Positions 31,353-39,762 of a DNA stretch of 64,000 nucleotides are shown here, piece after piece. This stretch comes from Roseiflexus sp034432635. GTDB lineage: Bacteria > Chloroflexota > Chloroflexia > Chloroflexales > Roseiflexaceae. The position numbers and the translations under genes are program-made. The DNA is taken from assembly GCA_034432635.1 (NCBI GenBank), contig DAOUBK010000026.1, positions 56,599-120,598 of the forward strand, given 5' to 3'. Each line of letters begins with the position of its first letter. Positions within the stretch are counted from its first letter, which is position 1. The notes below the pieces were generated by a model, which saw nothing but the letters and a program-made list of their open reading frames with translations, had not been told where the DNA came from and did no database searches.

Positions 31353-32867
31353 TCATGGCACAGGAACAGGGGCGGCGGTCAATACCCAATCGTGATACAA
31401 ATCGTCGATAGTGCAGTTGCAGGCTTCCCCGGCGATCAGGCGCACATCGTCACTCGACGCGACCCGGTAGCGCAAGGTCGCATAATAGTCGCGCAGGAAG
31501 CGGTCGAACGCTGCTTTGCCGATACGCTGACGCAGCGCCTGGAAAAACAATGCGCCTTTGGCGTAGGCAATCGCAGTGTAGCTGCCGCGGAGCGCCGAAA
31601 CCGGGCGTTTCAGCGGCGCATCGCGTCCAGCCTGTCGTGCCCGTTGATACATCGCGCGGAACCCGTCGAGTTCACGTTCCGCCGCCATCGCGCCACGAGT
31701 TTCTTCCTGATACACCACCTGCGAGAATGACGTCAACCCTTCATCGAGCCATGCTTCAGCCTGCACGTCGTTGCCGACCAGACTGTACCACCATTGATGG
31801 GCAACTTCGTGCGCAACGATGATTTCCAACCCTTCACGTTCGCCGGTGTACAGGCGACGGTCGATCATGATCAGTCCAGGATATTCGACACCGAGGAATT
31901 TGCGCGCGTCGATCTGCACAATATCCAGTTCCGCCAGCGGGTACGGACCGAACCGGCGATTGAACACGCGCAGGGCACGCGCCGCAGCGTCGAGCGCCGC
32001 GCGTCCGCCTTCGGCATTCTCGGGGCGATAGTACGACGTGATGCGTGTACCATCGACGTCGGTCGAGACGGAAGGGAGACGGGTCAACACAATCGTGAAA
32101 TCACGCTGCGGACCGCTGACAAAGCGTATCGTTTGGGTTGCGCCGCCTGCACTTCTCTCAACGGCCACTCCGGTGGTAACTGCCGTCCAGGCGGCGGGAA
32201 TGGTCAGTGTCACATCGTACAGCGCCGTATCACTGGTCACAACGTCACCGCGGAAAACCGGCGTTGCCACTTGCCAGGCGCTGCCGACCAGCCGCGCTGC
32301 TACCGGCAGCGCCGAAGCCAGCGCCAGAACGCCGTGTTCACGGTTGAACGCCGCGTAGTACCGCTGACTGGCATTGAGCGGCGCAGCAGCGCTGAAATCG
32401 ATCATGACCGTTGCGGTAGCGCCGGCGGGCAGGGGCGTCGGGAGATTGAGCCGCAACAGGAAGCGGTTCGACTCATAGCGCATTTGCACAGGGTTACCGT
32501 CAACGGTGATCCTGCGCACCTCGAGGCGACCGCCAAACTCCGGCAGGTTGGGAAAAAGATAGAAGTAGATATGGTCGAGCGTTTCCGGAGCACGGTTCGT
32601 GTATTCCAACCGCAACAGACCCGCCAGCACACGCTTTTCGGGATCGATGCGCGCCTGGACGGTGTAGCGATCCCACTGTTCCGCTGCAGCGAGATCGGTA
32701 ACGAAAGGCGGCAACAATGCAGCTTCCTGTCGCTGAACGTCGAGCGGGGCTGCGAACGGGTCGCTGCTGGGCGGGGCAGCATACAGCGGAGCGGCGCTGA
32801 GCCAGATCATCACTCCTGCCAGCGCCCACAGCAAGTTCCGCACGTGCGCAACGAGTAATCGCGGCAT
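31353..32867 (-). CDS. M1-family (aminopeptidase N-like) exported metallopeptidase
   Basis: A 504-residue secreted or membrane-anchored zinc peptidase. The start is placed at ATG 32867 because the TATAAT box at 32877-32882 overlaps the position of an earlier ATG (32876), which would not be transcribed. A signal peptide (about 1-33) precedes the mature protein. The zinc site is HEVAHQWW with the third ligand Glu in WLDEGLTSF. In place of the GAMEN exopeptidase motif there is GVEYPGLIMID, as in bacterial gluzincins of the M1 fringe. The C-terminal HEAT-like domain of long M1 enzymes is absent. Confidence 0.88.
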   Translation of the reverse strand: MPRLLVAHVRNLLWALAGVMIWLSAAPLYAAPPSSDPFAAPLDVQRQEAALLPPFVTDLAAAEQWDRYTVQARIDPEKRVLAGLLRLEYTNRAPETLDHIYFYLFPNLPEFGGRLEVRRITVDGNPVQMRYESNRFLLRLNLPTPLPAGATATVMIDFSAAAPLNASQRYYAAFNREHGVLALASALPVAARLVGSAWQVATPVFRGDVVTSDTALYDVTLTIPAAWTAVTTGVAVERSAGGATQTIRFVSGPQRDFTIVLTRLPSVSTDVDGTRITSYYRPENAEGGRAALDAAARALRVFNRRFGPYPLAELDIVQIDARKFLGVEYPGLIMIDRRLYTGEREGLEIIVAHEVAHQWWYSLVGNDVQAEAWLDEGLTSFSQVVYQEETRGAMAAERELDGFRAMYQRARQAGRDAPLKRPVSALRGSYTAIAYAKGALFFQALRQRIGKAAFDRFLRDYYATLRYRVASSDDVRLIAGEACNCTIDDLYHDWVLTAAPVPVP

Positions 32868-32876
32868 AATGCGCAT

Positions 32877-32885
32877 ATTATACCA
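32877..32885 (-). promoter_or_regulatory. Extended -10 promoter (TGG TATAAT) of the M1 peptidase gene
   Basis: TGGTATAAT on the minus strand spans 32885-32877. Transcription would start near 32870, just before ATG 32867, giving a leaderless message and ruling out the upstream ATG. Confidence 0.6.
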
Positions 32886-32983
32886 TCAGACACGATGTCC
32901 TGTTCGGCGCTGCTGCCTCCATCTGCAATAGCGCTTTGAACTGAGCCGAAACCCGCCACAGTAGTGTTGGCGCAACAGGAGCA

Positions 32984-32992
32984 TGTTATACT
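32984..32992 (+). promoter_or_regulatory. Extended -10 promoter (TGT TATACT) of the Crp-family gene
   Basis: TGTTATACT ends eight bases before ATG 33001, so the transcript should begin within a base or two of the start codon. Confidence 0.55.
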
Positions 32993-33000
32993 GCCAGGCT

Positions 33001-33657
33001 ATGACGACGCTGGAAGAACTGAGGCGCATCCCGCTCTTTGCCGCGCTGGACGATCGCACGCTGACCGATACGGCGCGTTACATGCAGGCGCGCTCCTATC
33101 GTCCAGGTGAATACATCACCTATGAGGGAGAACGTCCGGCAGGTGTCTACTTTGTGCAGCGCGGCAGGGTACGCCTGTCGCGCACTGCGCCCGATGGACG
33201 TGAGCAGGTGCTGGCGATGGTTGGCGCTGGCGAGAACTTCAATGCGGTTGCCATTTTCGACAATCACGGTAACCTGACGACCGCACGCGCAATGAGCGCG
33301 GTCCATTGTTTGCTCCTGCCGGGAGACGCGCTGATCACCCTGATTCGCCGGCATCCCGACCTGGCGCTGGCGATGTTGCGCGAAATGGCAGGGCAGTTGC
33401 GCAGTCTGGCGGTGCTGGTCGAAGACCTGGCATTCCGGTCAGTGCGGGAGCGGCTGGCGCGTGAACTGTTGCGTGAAGCGCGTGAGGGCGCAGCCGAACT
33501 GACCCACCAGGAACTGGCGGAGCGAACCGGCACAGTGCGCGAAATTGCCGGGAGAGCGCTGCGTCAGTTAGCGCAGGAAGGGCTTGTGCGTCTGGAACGG
33601 GGGCGCATTGTGGTACTCGATCCTGACGGTCTGGCGCGGGTTGGCAATGGTGAGTAG
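33001..33657 (+). CDS. Crp/Fnr-family transcriptional regulator
   Basis: A 218-residue regulator with an N-terminal cyclic-nucleotide-type beta barrel (about 10-120: RSYRPGEYITYEGERPAGVY, GRVRLSRTAPDGREQVLAM) and a C-terminal winged helix-turn-helix (about 150-215) with LTHQELAERTGTVREIAGRA. The phosphate-binding cassette of true CRP (RSA motif) is not seen, and there are no clustered cysteines as in Fnr, so the effector is unknown. ATG 33001 is favoured by the promoter position. Monocistronic. Confidence 0.9.
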   Translation: MTTLEELRRIPLFAALDDRTLTDTARYMQARSYRPGEYITYEGERPAGVYFVQRGRVRLSRTAPDGREQVLAMVGAGENFNAVAIFDNHGNLTTARAMSAVHCLLLPGDALITLIRRHPDLALAMLREMAGQLRSLAVLVEDLAFRSVRERLARELLREAREGAAELTHQELAERTGTVREIAGRALRQLAQEGLVRLERGRIVVLDPDGLARVGNGE

Positions 33658-33817
33658 CGTCGTCCGATGCTCCTGAACGCCTGGAGTGTTCGACGCCGGT
33701 CAGCGCGACATTGCCTGGGCAACGGTAGACAGAACTTCACGCAGTGGAGAAATGACCCCCATCCTGCATGACGCGGTGTGGTATGGTACCAAAGTCACAG
33801 AAAAGTTGTGATATGCG

Positions 33818-33826
33818 TGCTATGAT
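33818..33826 (+). promoter_or_regulatory. Extended -10 promoter (TGC TATGAT) of the ferredoxin gene
   Basis: TGCTATGAT would start a transcript near 33833, leaving a 35-base leader with the ribosome site AAGGAG before ATG 33869. Confidence 0.55.
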
Positions 33827-33868
33827 GGCGGGCGTGGACATCTTTCCTTATCCATAAGGAGACAGCAT

Positions 33869-34105
33869 ATGGCGTACATTATTACGGAACCGTGCATTGG
33901 TGTGAAGGATGCGTCGTGTGTGGCGGTCTGCCCGGTTGACTGCATCTATGAGGGCGAGGATCAGTACTACATCAATCCCGAAGAGTGCATCGACTGTGGC
34001 GCCTGCGAGCCGGAGTGTCCGGTAGAGGCCATCTTCGCCGACGACTCGGTTCCGGAGCAGTGGCACAGCTACATTGAGAAGAATCGCGCATTCTTTGGGT
34101 TGTAA
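33869..34105 (+). CDS. Seven/eight-iron bacterial ferredoxin (FdxA-like)
   Basis: A 78-residue electron carrier. The first cluster site is the spaced C-x7-C-x3-CP pattern (CIGVKDASCVAVCPVDC), typical of ferredoxins that hold a 3Fe-4S or 4Fe-4S cluster there, and the second is a standard CIDCGACEPECP for a 4Fe-4S cluster. The C-terminal EQWHSYIEKNRAFF helix is common in thermophile ferredoxins. It is a monocistronic gene with a good ribosome site and is followed by a strong hairpin. Confidence 0.95.
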   Translation: MAYIITEPCIGVKDASCVAVCPVDCIYEGEDQYYINPEECIDCGACEPECPVEAIFADDSVPEQWHSYIEKNRAFFGL

Positions 34106-34128
34106 TCGAGGTCTTGCGTTCATCTGTC

Positions 34129-34156
34129 GAGGGGCGCTCCACGTGGAGCGCCTCTC
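34129..34156 (+). terminator. Stem-loop after the ferredoxin gene
   Basis: GAGGGGCGCTCC (34129-34140) and GGAGCGCCTCTC (34145-34156) pair over 12 positions with one G-U, around a four-base loop. It is 23 bases after the stop. No U-run follows, so it may be a stabilising 3' hairpin or an inefficient terminator. Confidence 0.6.
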
Positions 34157-34207
34157 CGCATGGGGCAGCAATGCTACGTCACACCTTTTCCAACCTTCTT
34201 CCCTGTG

Positions 34208-34216
34208 TGCTATAAT
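34208..34216 (+). promoter_or_regulatory. Extended -10 promoter (TGC TATAAT) before the 34.2-kb membrane protein
   Basis: TGCTATAAT predicts a start near 34223, about 13 bases before ATG 34236, so the leader is minimal. Confidence 0.6.
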
Positions 34217-34235
34217 TCCCGTGCTATTCTGGCAC

Positions 34236-34730
34236 ATGGAGAACTGCACGCTGATGGTGCGTTTCGACGTTCGCACATTCCTCCTCATCTTTGGGGCGGC
34301 ATGCGCCGGTGCAGTGTGGGCAACGTACCAGCGCAGCACTACTGCTCTCCCTTATGGAGAAGCGCAGATTCCCGCTCTGATCTGGACGGTTTTTGCAACA
34401 CCGTTTGCGATGTTCTGGGGATGGTTCGTGGCGCGTCGTACAGAACGCTGGTGGGCGGCGTTTGTCTGCTTTTGCATCTACTTCCTTTCCGCCTTCGTAG
34501 CAGCCCGCTATGAGACATGTGTGGTTGCTCACGGGTCATTCAACCTGATCAGTTGTTTTACCGATACCGCACAGGCGCTTGCGCTGGCTAACGCCAGCGG
34601 ACATCGGGTCTACTTCGAGTCGATCGTGGTGTTGCAACTGATTGCAGCGCTGGCTACTGCGTTGCAGCGCTCGGTGAAACGACGTACAATGTTCGATGCA
34701 CCGCTTCGTCCGACCGGCGAAGCGACGTAA
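34236..34730 (+). CDS. Uncharacterised membrane protein with about four spans
   Basis: A 164-residue protein from ATG 34236; ATG 34254 is an alternative start. Hydrophobic segments are seen at about 12-30, 45-65, 75-95 and 128-148, with cysteines in the third and in the loop between spans three and four. No motif or family is recognised. The promoter directly upstream makes the longer upstream reading frame unlikely. The stop is 83 bases before the dGTPase start. Confidence 0.65.
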   Translation: MENCTLMVRFDVRTFLLIFGAACAGAVWATYQRSTTALPYGEAQIPALIWTVFATPFAMFWGWFVARRTERWWAAFVCFCIYFLSAFVAARYETCVVAHGSFNLISCFTDTAQALALANASGHRVYFESIVVLQLIAALATALQRSVKRRTMFDAPLRPTGEAT

Positions 34731-34813
34731 TGCCCGTTCCCGTCCGGTGTGCTGTTCAGTATATCCATCAGTCGCAGTGGTATCCGAAATCCTGTCGGCG
34801 CCGGAGGTTCGGC

Positions 34814-35887
34814 ATGACCAGAGCACATACGGGTGTTCGCGCATGGATCGAAGCAGACGAACGCGCCCGCCTTTCACCTCTGGCGGCATTCAGCGACAGC
34901 GCCCGTCGGGCGCGACCTGAACCGCCATCGCCAGTGCGTAGCGGTTTTCAGCGCGACCGTGATCGTATTCTGCACTCTAAACCGTTTCGTCGGTTGAAAC
35001 ATAAAACGCAGGTGTTTATCTCGCCCCGGGGCGATCACTATCGCACGCGCCTGACGCATACGCTGGAAGTGACCCAGATAGCGCGTACTGTGGCGCGCGC
35101 CCTGCGGCTCAACGAAGACCTGGTCGAGGCCATCGGTCTGGGTCACGATCTCGGTCATACGCCCTTCGGTCATGCCGGTGAAACGGCGCTCTCGCATGCC
35201 ATGGGGCGCGCGTTCCGCCATAACGAACAGAGCCTGCGCATCGTCGATGTGCTGGAACGAAATGGCGCCGGACTGAACCTGACCGATCAGGTGCGTGAGG
35301 GCATTTATATGCACTCTAAAGCCCGGCGTGACATTACGATGCGCGCCTGGGGCACTGCTAGCACGCTGGAGGGACAGATCGTCAAGTTATGCGATGCGAT
35401 CGCATATATCAACCACGATATCGACGATGCCATCCGCGGCGGCTTGTTGCATCCCGACGATCTGCCGCGCGAGGCGATTGAGGTGCTTGGTGAAACCCAC
35501 GGTCAACGCCTGGATACCATGGTCTGCGACCTGATCGATCACAACTGGTGGGCAACCGGGGCGGAGCCACCCCCCGATCCACCGGAACTGTCGATGAGTC
35601 CGGATGTCCTGAAAGCCACCAACACGCTGCGCGAGTTTCTGTACGAGCGCGTCTATCTCGGTTCAAAGGCAAAGGCGGATGATGGGAAGGTTCACATGAT
35701 GATCGAGTTACTGTACCGCCATTTTATGCATCATCCCGAACAACTTCCTGCCGACCTGCTGCGGATCAATCAGGAGCGCAGCGAACCGATCGAGCGCGCG
35801 GTTGTCGATTATATTGCCGGTATGACCGACCGTTTCGCACTGAAGGTGTTCAACGACCTGTACGTGCCACGCACGTGGAGCGCATAG
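34814..35887 (+). CDS. dGTP triphosphohydrolase-like HD-domain protein
   Basis: A 357-residue member of the dGTPase family, which splits dGTP into deoxyguanosine and triphosphate. The substrate-side motif is FRRLKHKTQVF; the HD metal site is RTRLTHTLEVTQIA with GLGHDLGHTPFGHAGE, and the third ligand region is AYINHDIDDAIRG. ATG 34814 is chosen because GGAGG lies eight bases upstream; the open frame before it is not family-like. It precedes dnaG by about 70 bases on the same strand, so a shared message with dnaG is possible. Confidence 0.9.
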   Translation: MTRAHTGVRAWIEADERARLSPLAAFSDSARRARPEPPSPVRSGFQRDRDRILHSKPFRRLKHKTQVFISPRGDHYRTRLTHTLEVTQIARTVARALRLNEDLVEAIGLGHDLGHTPFGHAGETALSHAMGRAFRHNEQSLRIVDVLERNGAGLNLTDQVREGIYMHSKARRDITMRAWGTASTLEGQIVKLCDAIAYINHDIDDAIRGGLLHPDDLPREAIEVLGETHGQRLDTMVCDLIDHNWWATGAEPPPDPPELSMSPDVLKATNTLREFLYERVYLGSKAKADDGKVHMMIELLYRHFMHHPEQLPADLLRINQERSEPIERAVVDYIAGMTDRFALKVFNDLYVPRTWSA

Positions 35888-35958
35888 CGGCGCGATATGT
35901 TAGCAAGTGCGCGCTCCAGTTATCCTGCCGGGGAATGCCGTTGTAACCAGAGCGGTGT

Positions 35959-37908
35959 ATGTCTGGTGTCATTGATCAGATCAAAGAAAAGATCGACATT
36001 GTCGAGTTTATCTCGGCATATGTGTCATTGCGGAAGACCGGGCGGAGTTATGTCGGTTTTTGTCCTTTCCACCCAAATACGCGCACACCCGCATTCCACG
36101 TGTTTCCCGATACTCAGAGTTTTCACTGTTTCGGATGCAAGGCGTCGGGATCGGTATTCGACTTTCTGATGCGTCGTGAGGGGGTGGAGTTCCGCGAAGC
36201 GCTCGAGCGTCTCGCGCAGCGGGCGGGGGTGCAGTTGCAGCCGCGCACCGAAGCCGAAGAGCAACAGGATCGGTTGCGTACACGCCTGCTCGAGGCGAAT
36301 GCCGCTGCTGCAGCATTCTTCCGCCATATGCTGGTGAAATCGCAGCGTGGCGAAGCCGCGCGCGCCTATGTTGCCAGCCGCCGGATCGACGATGCCACCA
36401 GCGAGGCGTTCCTGCTCGGGTATGCCCCTGACGACTGGGAGTTGCTCCTGGGATACCTGACGGGACGACGCGGCTTTTCGCCGGAAGAGGTGGAAGCTGC
36501 CGGTCTGGCGATCCATCACGAAACGCGCGGGTACTACGACCGGTTTCGCAACCGGCTGATGTTTCCGATCCGCAATGCCCGTGGCGAGATCATCGGGTTT
36601 GGCGGCAGGGCGCTGGGTGATGCCCAGCCGAAGTATATGAACTCGCCACAAACACCGCTGTTCGATAAGGGAAAGGTGTTGTACGGGCTGGACCTGGCGC
36701 GCGATGCAATCTGCCATGCCGATGCAACCGTGATCGTCGAAGGGTATATCGATGTCATCATTGCTCACCAGCACGGTTTCCGCAATGTGGTCGCACCACT
36801 GGGTACGGCGCTGACCGCCGATCACGTTGCACAGGTGAAGAAACTGGTGCGTACTGTGTATCTGGCGCTCGATGCAGACGCTGCCGGCGTGCGCGCAACG
36901 CTGAAAGGGCTTCAGACATTGCAGAGCCAGCCCGAAGGCGAACTGACCGCCATCACCTCGCCGCACGGCGTCATCGGGTTACAACGCCAGCAGGATGTCG
37001 AGATCAGGATCCTGACCCTTCCCGAAGGGAAAGACCCGGACGAAGTCATTCAGGAAGATCCGGATCGATGGCGTGCAGCGCTGGCGGCTGCGCGTCCGGC
37101 GATGGATTTCTACATCGAAGCGTTAACGTCCGACCTTGACCTGTCGAGTGGACGCGGCAAAGCTGAAGCGGTCGAACGTGTCGCCCCGCTCCTCAGCCAG
37201 ATCGCCAATCCGATCGAACAGGCGCACTACATTCAGACGCTGGCGCGACTGATCGATGTCGAAGAGCGGTATATACTTGCAGCGTTGGGAGGAAAAGCGC
37301 GACCGGAGAAACGTCATCATCCGGCAGATCCGCCGCGTGCAACCAGAGCGGCGGAACGGACTCCAACCGATGAAGTCAGGTCTGCCGCATCCACTCCCAC
37401 CCAGGAGGAATATCTGTTGGGATGGGTCATTCGCTTCCCCGTAGCTCGGGCAGCGGTGGAAGAAAAACTCCACCGCGACCTGGCGCCCTATCCGGCGCTC
37501 CAATCGCTGCTGAGCGGCACGATTGACGAGTTGTTCGCACGCGACGAATGCCGGGCATTGTGGCGCGCCTGGATCGCAGCGCCTGCCGGAAGCGATCCAG
37601 CGACATGGGCGCAGGCGCTCAACGCACCGTTGAACGATGTCGCGCAGCGGGTGCTGGGATTGCACCCACCGCAACCCCAGGAGTACCGGATTGTTAACGA
37701 CGCACTGGAATGTGCTACAATCCTTCAGCGCGAGGTTGCAAAACGCTGGCTTGTGCAGATCGCACGCATGCAGGCTGAGGCGACAGGAGAAACGGAGCAG
37801 GAGATGCTGCTCGAACAACTGGTACAGGTCAAGCAGTTCATCAACATGCTGAGCATCCCGCGACGCAGTTCAGCATATACCGATCTGCACGCCCTTCATT
37901 CGCTGTAG
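35959..37908 (+). CDS. dnaG: DNA primase DnaG
   Basis: A 649-residue primase. The N-terminal zinc finger is CPFH ... CFGC (about 36-64); the RNA polymerase core follows, with Toprim residues in VIVEGYIDVI and VYLALDADAAG. The C-terminal 200 residues are the helicase-binding part and are less conserved. It makes RNA primers for replication. rpoD follows 174 bases later, the macromolecular-synthesis order, but rpsU is missing in front. TGCTACAAT within the gene (37713-37721) could be an internal promoter for rpoD. Confidence 0.95.
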   Translation: MSGVIDQIKEKIDIVEFISAYVSLRKTGRSYVGFCPFHPNTRTPAFHVFPDTQSFHCFGCKASGSVFDFLMRREGVEFREALERLAQRAGVQLQPRTEAEEQQDRLRTRLLEANAAAAAFFRHMLVKSQRGEAARAYVASRRIDDATSEAFLLGYAPDDWELLLGYLTGRRGFSPEEVEAAGLAIHHETRGYYDRFRNRLMFPIRNARGEIIGFGGRALGDAQPKYMNSPQTPLFDKGKVLYGLDLARDAICHADATVIVEGYIDVIIAHQHGFRNVVAPLGTALTADHVAQVKKLVRTVYLALDADAAGVRATLKGLQTLQSQPEGELTAITSPHGVIGLQRQQDVEIRILTLPEGKDPDEVIQEDPDRWRAALAAARPAMDFYIEALTSDLDLSSGRGKAEAVERVAPLLSQIANPIEQAHYIQTLARLIDVEERYILAALGGKARPEKRHHPADPPRATRAAERTPTDEVRSAASTPTQEEYLLGWVIRFPVARAAVEEKLHRDLAPYPALQSLLSGTIDELFARDECRALWRAWIAAPAGSDPATWAQALNAPLNDVAQRVLGLHPPQPQEYRIVNDALECATILQREVAKRWLVQIARMQAEATGETEQEMLLEQLVQVKQFINMLSIPRRSSAYTDLHALHSL

Positions 37909-38082
37909 TGTCCGTATCGAAGCGCGATTCGCCGCCGGGTGAGGGTAGAACGTTGATGCAAGCAGATGTGTGAGATGCAACAATAGCCGCACATCTCTGC
38001 TGCCGGCTCTTCTCAGCACTATGCACATGGCCATCCGGGTTACGCTGACAGGGATTGGCAGTGGTTGCCTGCGGAGGTTTCG

Positions 38083-39708
38083 ATGGAAAACGCAAACGAG
38101 TCACTTCTAGACGATGATCTGATGCTGGACGATCTGGATGATGAGCTTGCCGGCGCTGCGCGGGAACCCGAAGAAGAGCCGCAAACCATCACCAGTTTGA
38201 GCGATCTGCTGGCGATAGGCAGGCAACGTGGGTTTGTCACCGAGGGCGAGATTGCGCAACTTCTGGCAAATAGCGATGCCAATAGCGACCGTCTGGCGGA
38301 GATTCAGCAGGCGCTCCAGGCAGCCGGAATCGCAACCCGCGATGAAATGATCACCGACGGTCCAGATATCGATATTCCCTTCGAAGAAGAGGGGGAATTC
38401 GATGATCTGAACGTCGAAGGCATCAGTGTTAATGATACAGTGCGGATGTACCTGCGTGAGATTGGGCGGGTGCCGCTGCTCAATGCGCGCCAGGAGATCC
38501 TGCTTGCGCAGAAGATCGAGATCGGCGAATACCTCGAGTCGTATCGGACGCAACTGGCTGCTGACTGGCGCCCGGAGCAGGTTGAAACAATCGGCGCGCA
38601 AATGTATCAGCGGTTGCAAAAGACCTGGCCCGTCGTTGCAGATGCCATTCGGCTGCTCTATGAGATTGTCGAACAACCGTTGCCCGATCCGTTGATGCCG
38701 GGATGTCTGCGCGAGGTCTCCGCCATCCAGGAGCGAATGACCTTCGAGCAGCGCCAGTTATTCGACAAACGGCGCAACGACCTGATCAAACAACACCGGA
38801 TGACGGCGGAGCAGTTCGATCAGACGTTCGCGCAGGCGACGATCATCTTCGCGCTCTTGCCCGACGCAGTGCAGCAACGGTTGATCGCCTTCACTGACTG
38901 GCCCACGGTCGAGGAAGTGCAGCAGGCATGCGCTGCAGCACGCGATCAACTCTGGCGCGACTGGAACCTTGCCATCGACCAGGGAAAAACCGCACGCGAA
39001 GACCTGACGCAGGCAAATCTGCGCCTGGTGGTGTCGGTGGCAAAGAAGTACATTGGTCGCGGGTTGCAACTCCTCGACCTGATCCAGGAGGGTAACGTCG
39101 GGTTGATCCGTGCCGTCGAAAAATTCGACTACCGCAAGGGTTTCAAGTTCTCGACATATGCGACCTGGTGGATCCGTCAGGCGATCACCCGCGCGATTGC
39201 CGACCAGGCGCGTACTATCCGCATCCCCGTGCACATGGTCGAGACGATTAACCGCCTGATGCGCGAAAGTCGCCGTATGTTGCAGGAGTTGGGGCGCGAA
39301 CCGACCGATGAGGAACTGTCGCGCGCGCTGGGTATTCCGGTCGATAAGGTGCGTTCGATCCGCAAAACATCGCTCGAACCGGTCTCGCTTGAAACACCGG
39401 TCGGTCAGGAAGAAGACAGTCAACTTGGCGATTTTATCGAAGACTCGAAAGTGCTCGCCCCTTCCGATGCCGCCAGTCATCAGATGTTGCGGGAGCAGGT
39501 CGAGCAGGTGCTGAATCAACTCACCGAGCGAGAACGACGGGTGCTCCAGTTGCGCTTCGGGCTTGAAGATGGTCACAGTCGCACGCTCGAAGAAGTCGGC
39601 AAGGAGTTTGGCGTTACACGCGAGCGCATTCGTCAGATCGAGGTAAAGGCGTTGCGAAAACTGCGCCATCCGCGGCTCGGTAAGAAACTGCGCGATTATC
39701 TTGAGTAG
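38083..39708 (+). CDS. rpoD: RNA polymerase primary sigma factor
   Basis: A 541-residue housekeeping sigma factor. The start ATG 38083 has CGGAGG ten bases upstream; the in-frame TTG at 38065 is less likely. The acidic region 1.1 (about 1-110) is followed by region 1.2 (NDTVRMYLREIGRVPLL), a non-conserved insert (about 150-310), region 2 (NLRLVVSVAKKYIGRGLQLL, EGNVGLIRAVEKFDY, TYATWWIRQAI), region 3 and region 4 with the helix-turn-helix RTLEEVGKEFGVTRERIRQI. Its -10-recognising residues in region 2.4 and the extended -10 helix of region 3.0 (HMVETINRL) suit the TGnTATAAT-like boxes seen in this window. Confidence 0.96.
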   Translation: MENANESLLDDDLMLDDLDDELAGAAREPEEEPQTITSLSDLLAIGRQRGFVTEGEIAQLLANSDANSDRLAEIQQALQAAGIATRDEMITDGPDIDIPFEEEGEFDDLNVEGISVNDTVRMYLREIGRVPLLNARQEILLAQKIEIGEYLESYRTQLAADWRPEQVETIGAQMYQRLQKTWPVVADAIRLLYEIVEQPLPDPLMPGCLREVSAIQERMTFEQRQLFDKRRNDLIKQHRMTAEQFDQTFAQATIIFALLPDAVQQRLIAFTDWPTVEEVQQACAAARDQLWRDWNLAIDQGKTAREDLTQANLRLVVSVAKKYIGRGLQLLDLIQEGNVGLIRAVEKFDYRKGFKFSTYATWWIRQAITRAIADQARTIRIPVHMVETINRLMRESRRMLQELGREPTDEELSRALGIPVDKVRSIRKTSLEPVSLETPVGQEEDSQLGDFIEDSKVLAPSDAASHQMLREQVEQVLNQLTERERRVLQLRFGLEDGHSRTLEEVGKEFGVTRERIRQIEVKALRKLRHPRLGKKLRDYLE

Positions 39709-39762
39709 GGCGCGGAAACCGCCGATACGGAGTATCGAACGTTCGTTGCTATTGTCTGTGGT

